The notes under the pieces are model-generated. The model was not told where the DNA came from. It did not search any database and saw only the letters and a list, made by a program, of their open reading frames with translations. Of a DNA stretch of 64,000 bases, positions 36,297 to 46,287 are shown piece by piece (position 1 is the first letter of the stretch; the number at the start of each line of letters is the position of its first letter). A program made the translations under genes and the position numbers. The DNA lies in assembly GCA_029204225.1 (NCBI GenBank), contig CM055100.1:13908538-13972537 (forward strand). The letters run 5' to 3'. The stretch comes from Diphasiastrum complanatum (Eukaryota; Streptophyta; Lycopodiopsida; Lycopodiales; Lycopodiaceae).

Positions 36297-37700
36297 GCAC
36301 ATAAAAAAAATTTACCCCAAAAAAATAAGAAAAAAAAAATGTTAAAAAAGAAGCCACGTAGAGGAAGGGTCGGCTCGGGCCTTCTGCCCGAGGGCGGAAC
36401 AACATATCCATCCACCTTTCTCTCTCCTCCGAAACCTGTCACTCTCTCTATACAATGTGCATTCTCTTTACGAAATGTGTGTTATCTCTCTACGAAATGT
36501 GTGTTCTCTCTATACAAAATGTGTGTTCTCTCTCTACCTTCTCACCTGGCATTACGTTGTGCAAGGCGCGAGGACCTCGAGACTTCTTTGTAGGTGAGGG
36601 CCCAAGGGCCCTCCCTGCACGAAAGGACGAAGGGCCTTCCAAGACGAAAAGCCCCCCCCCCCCCCCACCACAAAAAAGAGCACAGATCCAAGAAACCCTG
36701 GTTGAGATTCCCACCGAGCAGCATGTATGACTTAGTCCATAGTTTTTGGTGAAAAAAAAAAAACAGCACAAAACAAAGCATCTTTTGGCATCCACGATCC
36801 TGATTCCTAAACGCCGCAACAAGCCTATCCTACATGAAACATGCATGCATGTGCTGATGATTCACCGCCCAGCTTGCGATGAAGCTGGTGTGGGCACTGG
36901 GGGCCCGGCCGGCTCTGCCTGATGCCATGAAAAGTGGAGGCCGGGGTTAGAATCATTCACTGATTCTGTCAAGTATTTGCTTTTTGAGTATGAATAGAAA
37001 AAAAGGCGCAACAGGGCAGAGGGACCGTGCTGCCAGGACTGCCATGCCATAGACCAAAAATCTGTCCTCCTTCGTGAATCGTTATCCTTCCGAGGGGCGT
37101 TACATGTCGAAAGCAGCTGTCCTTATCTGTCAGGACGATATTGCTATGATCGATGTTCCCCCAACGCTACAGCGGCCAGCCCTTGTCTCCATCAAAATAA
37201 AGCTTTAAGCCTACATACCGTAAATATAGACTAGAGCGTACGAATCACGATGTACATGGACAGGCAGAACGAGGAGTTGTTGCCCAACAAAATATATTGT
37301 ACTACATCGGCCAGGGCGGGGCGACCCACTTTCTTGCGTAAGGCCCAGACATGCAGTGTTCACGAAACCTTTTTCGGGTTCTCTTCTAAAAACTTGTATT
37401 TTTTGAACTCTTTCGATTTTTTCAAGGATGACTCTCGATACATGCCAGTTATACATTGTTTTATGACCTAAGAAAACCTGCAAGTTTTCGAGCATGTCGG
37501 TTTTTGACAAAAGTTGCCGGTTTTATTTTTGAACTTTGCCGGCTTTCCCGAACACTGCAGAGATGGAAGCTGACTCCTGAGTATTCCATTACTAACAAAG
37601 TTAAGATTTAGACAGCTCCAGAGATAAAAAGACTATGTAGATTGTAAGTGGTATTTTGAAACACTATTACATCTATTTGACAACCTCTAAACATATATCA
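36297..37700. other. Intergenic DNA with poly-C tract, no recognised gene
   Basis: A C-run of about 15 lies at 36652-36666. Open stretches on both strands (for example 36862-37050 and 37211-37510, minus) show no domain. GC content rises around 36590-36640 and 36890-36960. Confidence 0.4.
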
Positions 37701-37714
37701 TATATGTGAACTCC

Positions 37715-37961
37715 AATTATCTCTCTCTCTCTCTCTCTCTCTCTAACACCTCACTTTATGGCTATTTTTTGTCCTTAAACCCTAAACAAACCCTAATCCT
37801 GAAAAACCCTAAACAAACCCTAAGAAAGTTCACCCTCTCGCGCTCTCCCACCTCTCACTCTCCTCTCAGCTCACTCACACCTCTCTCCTCTCGCGCTCTC
37901 ACCTTTGTCTCTCCTAGGCTCGCTCAACATCTATCTCGCGCTCACAGCTCTCTCCCCTCTC

Positions 37962-38011
<50 letters not shown>

Positions 38012-38772
38012 AACGTCCGCCATCTCCCTCTCATCTCATTACCTACTACAGGAACGACTATCATTTTCTTCACGCATTCCTATAAACCGCAAATCAAACC
38101 CCTTTCAATTCAAAGAAAGCATTATTGATTCGTCCTCTTAGCAAAGAAGTCACGATCCAGCACTCAAAAAAATGAATGATAAATCCAGCAGCAATCACAT
38201 CATCTCTCTCTCAAATCACGCTCTCTCAACAGTACATGAATCTCTCTCCCCCCTGAATTGCACTCTCTCTCTCTCTATCCATCGGGCTCCCTGTCGAAAT
38301 TTCTCTTTCCAGAAGTTTCCAAAAGCACGTTTTCTTTGTGGCCCTGCCCTTCAACTCCACTTAGATTGCCTTTCAAGTGCCCATCAAATACATTTTAGGG
38401 AAAACGTGACCCAATAAAAAAGCAAGATTTAGTTTTTGTCTACAACAGCCTACATTCTCTCTCTCAACTCACATTATTGCTATTTTTTATGTGAAACCTA
38501 AAAAACCCTAAAAAATAAAAAAAATGAGCGTATCTCTCTCTCTCTCTCTCTCATGCAATTGTGAAGCGCACCTTTATCTCTCCATTTTATATCTTCTCTT
38601 TCTAGAAATTTCTCTTTCAAAAAATTTCTAAATGCACATGTTTTGTTTTTAGAAATTTGTAAATGCACATGTCATTTTCAATCCATTTTTCAATGCACTT
38701 CAAATGCCCTTCAAATATGTTTTAGGGCAAACGTGGACCAATGACAAAACATTTTTTGTCTATCATTGCCCA

Positions 38773-38831
<59 letters not shown>

Positions 38832-38835
38832 GCCC
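37715..38835. repeat. CT-rich region with telomere-like motifs and a diverged duplication
   Basis: (CT)n arrays at about 37719-37744, 37967-38003, 38535-38553 and 38774-38831 are mixed with plant telomere-like text (AAACCCTAAACAAACCCTAA, about 37778-37830; AAACCCTAAAAA near 38505). 38290-38415 and 38600-38745 are diverged direct copies: both contain AAATTTCTCTTTC.A...TTTC.AAA.GCAC.T, GCCTTTCAAGTGCCC-like and ACATTTTAGGG.AAACGTG. ORFs here are low-complexity artefacts. Confidence 0.75.
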
Positions 38836-39540
38836 ACCAATTCTATCACATAATAGAATAAGAAACTTCCTTTTTTTATTAATAAAAGATGGAAAACCCA
38901 ATTCTATCACATAGGAGTGGCTCACTCTACTTTCTTTAAGAGGGGTTTACTTGCATTTATTACATTTGCCTAGATATATTAGTTCCTACATGGTCATTCC
39001 ATCTTTCGGGATTCACCATGATGCTTACATAGTTCTTGCTTGTCATTACTAACTAGTATTCCTCGGCTCTCATACTCGGCTCTCAGTCTTCATTAGTCTC
39101 ATCTTCTCAGAGATCTCCTCGGTCTAAGGTGAGAGGTGCTCTTGGGTAGCTCTGGCCGAGTATCTTGGGGATTCGTCAAAATCAGCCAAGAAATGGTTGT
39201 TGTGATTTGATTGCACTTCATTGTTGTTTGATAACAATTGTTCACTCACTCTGATCAGAACACGGACATCTATGACTCCTCAGTTTCTGATCAGACGATG
39301 GCTGTCTCTGACGCCTGTTGAGGAATTTGCGTTGTCATACTACTCTTTCAATCTATTTCAGAACTAAACTTCTGACTAAATCCATTTTTCAGTAATACCA
39401 CACACAAACCATTTCTAATCTCTTCAGTGGACTGTACTCATTTCTGTATTTTTGTGGGTATATATGAACTAATTTATAAGATCCTTGTTATGTCCATGTC
39501 CTGTATAAGAGAATTGGATTAGTTCCTGACGTGGATAGCC
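38836..39540. other. Noncoding DNA beside the copia breakpoint
   Basis: No coding match. It contains short palindromic words (TGATCAGA, CTGATCAG) and may be LTR-derived, but no partner LTR was found in the window. Confidence 0.4.
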
Positions 39541-39549
39541 GGTCACTCC

Positions 39550-39989
39550 AAATGTATGTGATTATTAGTTATGCTACGTCATTAATGTTTCAAAATATCT
39601 GTCTTCACTTCAACGATCAGCTACTCACTCTTGCAAAGTATCAGAGTGTCGTCCACATACACAACCACAATGATGATCTGCCCATCTGTAACTCTGACAT
39701 ATACATTGGAATCATCCAACAGAGGTTTGAATCCTAATAATTTCAGGGCTTGATCTTTCTTCTTGTACTATTATCGGGCTGTGCATGCATAGTCAGGAAG
39801 TGAATTCGAGACATATCTTGGGGGTTGATCCATATAGACCTCTTCGTCTAGCTCGCCATGCAAGAAGGTTGACTTCTTGTCCACAATGTGGATCCTGAGG
39901 TCATAAGCTGCTGCATATGCAAACAACAGACATAGGGACAAATGTTTAATGACAGAAGAGAAGGTTTCAGAGTAGTCAATACCATATCT
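39550..39989 (-). pseudogene. Copia reverse transcriptase, internally deleted
   Basis: Continues RYGIDYSETFSSVIKHLSLC, STFLHGELDEEVYMDQPPRY and then, after a gap of missing RT sequence, LLGFKPLLDDSNVYVRV and the catalytic YVDDTLIL (about 39640). The match ends at VKTDILKH. Stops occur after FS, after CTAR and after CKSE. Confidence 0.75.
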
Positions 39990-40838
39990 CTAAGAGAAAC
40001 CCTTCGCTACCAGTCTTGCCTTGTATTTCGTTACATTTCCATCTGGTCCGTATTTGAGCGTAAAAACCCATTTGCATTTGACAATCTTGCGCTTATGTGG
40101 TAATGGCTGCAACGTCCATACCTGATTCTTCCTCATGGACTCCATCTCTTCGTTCATGGCTTGGATCCATCTGTCCTTTTCTGGACATTCAATCGCTTCC
40201 GCGAAAGTCTGTGCTTCGCCATTGAATCCGTAGAACTCTTCTGATGTGGAAGCTGAGATGCTTGGCACATATCTTGGTGGCGCTTTTCGTGGTCTTGTGG
40301 TCCTTCTAGGAGATCCTCCTGGAACAGCAATGCCTTTGCCTTTGTCTGCTTTTCTCGGTCCAAAACCATCTTGGTTTACAAGAACTGTAGTAGCAGGTTG
40401 TCTCTCAAATCTTTCTTCTTCAGATTTGTCGCTCAAATGGGAGACAGCTAAAAAATCTTTATTTTCATGCTCATCCTCTGCTCCCTCTGTCATTGGCGGC
40501 AGGTCATAGTACTGTCTCTCCATAACTTCGTAGTTGACAGGTTCGTCGTTGGCCATTGTCCTGCTCTTATCAAATCTGACATCTCTCATTGTTTCACAAT
40601 GTTTGTGTCTGGCATGTAGACTATGTAGTATGACGAATTGTTGTCATAACCTACCAGGAATCCCTGCTCGGCTTTCTCATCAAGCTTCTTACGAAGCTTA
40701 TCAGGAATATGTGCATAAGCTGCATAGCCAAAGATTCTGACATGAGACAGGTTGGGCTTTCTACCCCACCATAGCTCGTGTGGTGTCGTGTGAGGGACAC
40801 TAGACTTACCTGTCATGTTCTGGATGTATGTGGTTGTA
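39990..40838 (-). pseudogene. Copia integrase C-terminus and RT N-terminus
   Basis: On the far side of the nested insertion the reading continues with TPHELWWGRKPNLSHVRIFG, the linker YDLPPMTEGAEDEHENKDFL, then the RVT_2 start AIECPEKDRWIQAMNEEMES, VWTLQPLPHKRKIVKCKWVF and YKARLVAKGFS. A stop follows before RYGIDYSETF. A frameshift separates 40816-40586 from 40589-39990. The protein is standard for plant copia. Confidence 0.85.
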
Positions 40839-41400
40839 TGTCATGTGCCAATCTTAGCATTCAAACATCTAATCCATTCATTAAACATCAAATAACAATG
40901 GAAATGCAAGAAATCAAGAAACTAGTCAAAAATCACGAAGATAGCTAAAAGTAGCAAAACTTCACCAAAATAAGCAAAGTAAGGTATCTTTATTCATAAT
41001 TATTGATCATTCACAAGATAGGGCCTGATTCTAGAGCATGATCATAGCTGTCATGTGATTTTAGGCACATGAACCACTTTCTTCATCAAGAAAGCTCTCC
41101 AAGAAAAGCTCCAAGATATCTTAAAACTCAAAATTACAAAATGAACAATGGCCTCCAAATTTAGCATGACCTCAACTATGTATAGTGGTCATTTGTGCCC
41201 CTACTATAAGTTTGGGGCCTTATTTGGCTAATTTGGGCCTTACAACCATTATTACAAGTCCGCTATTCACAAATATAACGAGGTTGTTCGAGCCATCTTA
41301 TTAGCTGTCCTAATGACTAACTCTAGTCTACTTTAGCTCCATGGCCATATTTGGCAATTAATTAGTAAGCTCATGGGCTAATTACATGCAACACATGACA
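40839..41400 (-). repeat. LTR (3' in element orientation)
   Basis: TGTCATGTGCCAATC to ACACATGACA, adjacent to the TTGTA duplication on its left and to the polypurine tract (CTCCCCCTACTTT on the plus strand) on its right. Confidence 0.93.
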
Positions 41401-42641
41401 CTCCCCCTACTTTAAGCATTTTTGCCCTAAAAAATGAAGACCATGTAGCTCTTCTGTTGAGTGCCATGCTTCATGAATCCGTTGGTGGTAGTCGAAGATA
41501 TTTGGCCAACTTGAGTAAGAAACATTTTTCTTGTATTATTCTTGTCAGTAGCCATCTACCATCAGATTTTGTTGCCTCAACTTTCTAGCGTAGAACAAGG
41601 TTGCAATGAGAATTCTTCATAAAGAACCTTTGATCTACAACTAATCCCATAGATTTGATAAGATCATTGAAGAAGAGATTGATGAAACAAAGAAAAGTCT
41701 CAAGTTGCATTAATTCTGCATGGGTTGAGAAGATCCAAGCAACAGACATTCGAAAGTCTTCTTCTTTAGTATCTTCCTTGATTGGATGGGCTATCCAATT
41801 TCAGATACGTCTTTTTTTGTCCCTACATCTGGTGCTATAGCCTTATGCATAGCTCCTTGATGTAGCATAATGGTATTCATTTCTAGCTTCAGAGCAGTTA
41901 TTAGAGCCATGGGGAGGAAAGGGTTACGTTTAGGATTTTTTTTTCTTAGGTTTTAAACTTAAAATTAGGGTTTAAAATCTCTGGCAGCATTTTTTTTTGT
42001 CTTTTGCACTTTTTTTTTTTTGCCCTAAATTGCGAACGTACGGTTAAGGTCGTGCGAGGGTAGGGTTAGGTCAAATTTTTCTAAAAGCCTGCGAAGCTTC
42101 AAAATGAATAAACTGAAAAGAAATTTACAAAGAACCACAACTTTAAAAATGAAAGGTTGAAGTGATTCTCTCTCAAATTTTCACCAAAAACTAGTTTTAG
42201 ACCTCTTTCACAAGAATTGTCATATCTCTCTCAATTTTCAACCATATTGGCTGCAAATTGGCTCAAATTCAAGCTAAGACAAAGATCTACAATCTTATAG
42301 GAATACAGTCACAAAGTTCAGCCAAAAGTATAGTAAAAAATGATGAAAACAGACTATAAAAACTTAATCAGCTAAAATTGGAATGAAAACACTAAAATGG
42401 CCATAACTTGGTCATTATAGCTCCAAATCAGAAAATCTCAGTACCTCCAAGAAGCTAAACAAAAGATCTACTGATCTACAATAAGAAATCACACAAAAAA
42501 TTGAGAATTAAATGGTCAAAAATTGAATCAAAACTTGTTGGAAATTGAAAAAACAAGAAAACTAGAACAAGAAACTCTACCAAATTTAACAAAAACCACC
42601 AAATATGATGAGGAAGGAATCTAATCCTCTGATACCAAAAT

Positions 42642-43203
42642 TATCATGTGCCAACCTTAGCATTCAAACATCTAATCCATTCATTAAACATCAAATTACA
42701 ATGGAAATGCAAGAAATCAAGAAACTAGTCAAAAATCAAGAAGATAGCTAAAAGTAGCAAAACTTCACCAAAATAGGCAAAGTAAGGTATCTTTATTCAT
42801 GATTATTGATCATTCACAAGATAGGGCCTGATCCTAGAGCATGATCATAGCTCTCATGTGACTTTAGGCACATGAACCACTTTCTTCATCAAGAAAGCTC
42901 TCCAAGAGAAGCTCCAAGATCTCTTAAAACTCAAAACTACAAAATGAACAATAGCCTCCAAATTTAGCACGACCTCAGATATTTATAGTGGTCATTTGTG
43001 CCTCTACTATAAGTTTGGGGCCTTATTTGGCTAATCTGGGCCTTACAACCATTATTACAAGTCCGCTATTTACAAATATAGCGAGGTTGCTCGAGCCACC
43101 TTATTAGCTGTCCTAATGACTAACTCTAGTCTACTTTAGCTCCATGACCATATTTGGAAACTCATTAGTAAGCTCATGCAATAATTACATGCAGCACATG
43201 ACA
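42642..43203 (-). repeat. LTR (5' in element orientation)
   Basis: Second copy, same 562-bp length, next to the primer site at 42627-42637 on the left and the TTGTA duplication on the right. Confidence 0.93.
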
Positions 43204-43543
43204 TTGTAGCTACTGCTTCAGCCCACAATACCCTTGGAGCCTTCGAGTAGGCCATCATACATCTGGTTGCTTCCATCAGGGTCCTGTTCTTTCTTTCTGC
43301 AACACCATTGTGCTACGGTGTGTAGGATGTAGTCCTTCTATGAATGATGCCACGATCATTGCAGAAGTCAGTGAAGCGATTTGAGATGTATTCGCCACCT
43401 CGATCTATTCTGATCTGTTTCACTTTGTTGCCTGTACATCTCTCAGTCCAATTCACATATTCTGTGAATTTATCAAGTGGTTCAGATTTGTTCTGAATAA
43501 AATACACTCTGGTAGATTTATTATGGTCATCAATGAAGATTAT
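43204..43543 (-). pseudogene. Copia integrase core, first part
   Basis: Continues with FIDDHNKSTRVYFIQNKSEP, the second catalytic Asp in QIRIDRGGEYISNRF and the Glu-containing HNGVAERKNRTLMEATRCMM. A TAG replaces the usual Gln just before HNG (TP-stop-HNGVAERK). The frame ends at LWAEAVAT, where the nested element has inserted; translation resumes on its far side with TTYIQNMTGK. Confidence 0.85.
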
Positions 43544-44470
43544 CTAATACTTTGAACCTCCTACTAGGATCTCATTGAATGGTCCGCAAATGTCAGAATG
43601 CAATAACTTTAGAATCTTAGTCGTTCTGTAGGAGTCTTTGATGAATGGAGTGCGTGACATCTTGCCCTTCAAACATGCATCACAGTTGGTCAAACTGGTT
43701 GCATTCGAGATGTTGACCCCTGTTATCGCTCCATAATGGCTTTCTTGATAAAGTGCCATTGAGTTCATGTGGCACAGTCCGTGCCACGGAGTGTCTGGCG
43801 AGTCATCATGAGTCTGATGCACCTGATCTGCAGGTAGGCGTACCTTTAGATGATATAGGTTTTCTTTCCTTCTGTCTTGAGCAATCAGAGTACTAGTACT
43901 GGCATCAATCACGTTGCATGCTTCGTCAGAAAACGTCACACACATCCCTGCATTTGCTATTCTTGCTACAGAAAGCAAGTCGTGTTGCAGAGTAGGCACG
44001 AACAGAATGTCTTCGAGCCGTCTGTCTTTGTCGTTGGTATTGAGCCATAGTGAACCAATACCGTTCACTTGATGTCTGGATCCATCTCCAAGGACTATGA
44101 ATCTTGAAGGATCTACACTTCTGAAATCAGACATTATTCGTCTTGATGTCACGAAGTGTGAGGTGGCTCCTGAATCTAGAATCACCTCATGTGTGTCATA
44201 TGTTGATGCTGCACATACGTCTTCACAGATGTAGGCGGTCAAACATTTTTTGTTCGTTCTTTCTTTGCCCATCTTGGAGCTCTCGAGCTCCTCGACATAG
44301 GATGAACTATTGTTGTTCTCCTGTCTGTTCTGTGCTACTCTATTTCTCGGGTTTTGGCGGCAACCCATGGCTGCATGACCCTTCTTGTGGTAGTGAATAC
44401 ACTCAATCTTGGGATTGAGCCAACATGTGTCTATTGTATGCCCGTCTCTTCTGCATCTCATGCAAGTCTT
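43544..44470 (-). pseudogene. Copia zinc knuckles, protease, pre-integrase, integrase start
   Basis: A 305-codon open frame. It begins with a CCHC knuckle (CMRCRRDGHTIDTC) and a second, damaged one (CIHYHKKGHAAMGC, with Tyr where Cys is expected). Protease follows with the catalytic DSGATSHFV (about 44165-44190) and ILFVPTLQHDLLSVARI. The pre-integrase part has LTNCDACLKGKMSRTPF, and the integrase opens with LLHSDICGPF (first catalytic Asp). A stop just after GGSKY separates it from IIFIDDHNKS. The protease and pre-integrase part alone reads intact. Confidence 0.85.
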
Positions 44471-45240
44471 CTTGTCTGCCCCTTGCTGCTTCGACCTCCC
44501 TTTGCTCTTCCAATTCCTTTTGCTTGTTCCCCCACTTGCTGATCACGATCCTACCTCTGATTCGACTCTCTTTTAGGCTTAAATTGATTTTTGGATTTTT
44601 TTTTGTTGCCGTAGAGGGCCTGGTCAGAACCATCTTTGTGATCAAGATGTTCTCTGGCCTCAATTTCCTCTCGAATCTCGATAATCGCTGTTTTGAGGTT
44701 CATGGTAGGATCTTTTGTGAGCAGGGTTCTCGTCATTTGGAATAACCTAGGTAAGGCTCTTAGCAAGTACGTGAGCTGCTTCTCAGCTGACACTGCATTC
44801 CCTGCTCCAGAGTTATGAAGTGATAGGAATAGATCCTTCATTTTCCTTACGAAAGAAGTGAGGTCCTTCCCATCTCACTGTAGATTCGTCAGCTAATCTT
44901 CTAGCATCATGATTTTACTTCTTGATTTCGTCTGAAATTTGGTGAGCAATGCATCTCACATCTCCTTAACTTTGGAGAGTGTTGCCAGGTCAAGTGTGAG
45001 ACTATCTTCGATGGAAGATGATAGCAAGGCTACTGCCTTGTCATTCTTCTCCCTCCATTCGCGTAGCTCCTTGTCTGATGTCATAGGCATCTCTTCTGTG
45101 CCATCCACCCAGGGGAAGAGTCATTTGCCCTTGAGTATAAGTGATGTCTTAACTTTCCAAACTAGAAAGTTAGATCCTGAAGAATTGTGCAGATCTTGCT
45201 CTGCATGTTGCTGATTGAAGCCATTGCTTCTGAAGTCTGA
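44403..45240 (-). pseudogene. Copia gag with multiple stops
   Basis: The minus frame shows SGSNFLVWKVKTSLILKGK, TSDKELREWREKNDKAVALL, FVRKMKDLFLSLHNSGAGNA and LTYLLRALPRLFQMTRTLL, matching the UBN2-type copia Gag. In-frame stops fall where such proteins have Trp, Arg or Gln: for example GAG-ATG-TGA-GAT where family members have E-M-W-D, and GGC-AAA-TGA before LFPW. Most are explained by a single C-to-T or G-to-A change. A frameshift near 44550 moves the reading frame before the zinc knuckles. Confidence 0.7.
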
Positions 45241-45316
45241 ATGCTAGGCCTCTTGGATCTGATGACTTCTTGGCTATGTCAGATTATGACAATAAGTAGG
45301 CTGGTTCTGATACCAC

Positions 45317-46287
45317 TGATGAGGAGTGGGAAAAACTTTCGCGGTCAAAATAGTCACGAAACTGGCGCGAAAGTGAAGCAACCACGACTCAATGCGATTC
45401 GGATGGAGTTCAGATGTGGTCGCTAGACACTGCCAGCTAAATCTCCTACAGTCCTCCAGAATGTAGTCAGGCACTGTTGATCTACGTTTATAAATCAATG
45501 CAACATTCAACGAATTCAACCAATGTGCGAAATTGAAATGAATGGAAGAATCAGACATTCGAATAACAACAGACACATTTGCATTCAAGATCATACATCA
45601 TAAACTGACATGGGCACAATGGCTACAAGGTCATCTATTGATTTTCTCTGATTCTTCAAGCACTACATGCAAATCCACGCAATGCGTTGGCGTGAGAGAA
45701 ATACAGGTCTCTCACGGGTGGATGTCTCGCTTACTAGCGAACTTGTGGATCTCTATGGATCCTGATCACAGAACTCGTCTCGCATGCAGGGTGACTCCGT
45801 CTCTGTATTTTTTTTTTTTTTTGCTTACTAGCGTCAGACTACTTCATCTTTTGTATGTGTCAAGTATCATCCAGTATATAGTCGCTCTATGTAACTGTAA
45901 GATTAGAGTGATTAAGCATCTACAACTAATCAAGAAATCACAAGAGTGGCAAATTAGCCACGACCTAGAGTGTATCTGCTGACGTCATGCCATCAGATCA
46001 GATATCTATACTCCTGGGTACTTGCATGATCTTTGCTGGCACTCTTTGGAGCGTGAGGGCAGAGAGGGTTTCACGACGTTTTTCATGTCGCATCGTTGGT
46101 TTCGTTTCCATCTTTGACTTTCTCGTGTTGGACCGCAAAAAGATTCCCGTTCGCGAATCTTTTGTGTTCGTGTCTTTTTGTCAGATGTTCGCAAAACTTT
46201 TGTGCTTCGTGTTTCTTGACTTTCATGTTCGCGAACATCTTCGAGTTTCATGTCTCTTGATTTTCGTGTTCGCGAACATCTTCGTCA
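45317..46287 (-). repeat. 5' LTR of the decayed copia element
   Basis: Bounded on the plus strand by TGATGAGG (45317, one base from the primer site) and ...CTTCGTCA (46287), about 971 bp, with imperfect inverted ends TGATGA/TCGTCA. Near its outer end, ATGTTCGCGAACAT (46225-46238) and TGTTCGCGAACA (46267-46278) are perfect palindromes in a family of TTCGCGAA words. No second LTR confirms the outer boundary. Confidence 0.55.

Larger units (their letters stand above)
40839..43203 (-). mobile_element. Non-autonomous LTR element, 2365 bp, nested in copia integrase
   Basis: Two 562-bp LTRs (40839-41400 and 42642-43203) flank 1241 bp of noncoding DNA. The LTRs carry matching ends TGTCATGTG...CACATGACA; the copy at 42642 starts TATCATG through one change. 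The direct 5-bp target duplication is TTGTA (40834-40838 and 43204-43208). On the minus strand TGGTATCAGAG (42637-42627) is the Met-tRNA primer site next to the 43203-42642 LTR, and a purine tract AAAGTAGGGGGAG precedes the other. No Gag or Pol ORF exists, so it must move using another element's proteins. Its size lies between TRIM and LARD elements. The LTRs differ at a modest number of sites, so the insertion is not brand new. Confidence 0.95.
39540..46287 (-). mobile_element. Ty1/copia retrotransposon, decayed and interrupted
   Basis: On the minus strand the order is 5' LTR (46287-45317), a Met-tRNA-like primer site TGGTATCAGAACC (45315-45303), gag, two zinc knuckles, protease, pre-integrase, integrase, [inserted LTR element 43203-40839], integrase C-terminus and a partial reverse transcriptase ending near 39550. 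RNase H, PPT and 3' LTR are missing, so the 3' end is truncated. Gag, protease, integrase, RT is the copia order. Confidence 0.85.

Noticed and set aside
40246-40509. Plus-strand ORF opposite the copia RT linker
   Set aside because: Antisense shadow of the minus-strand copia frame.
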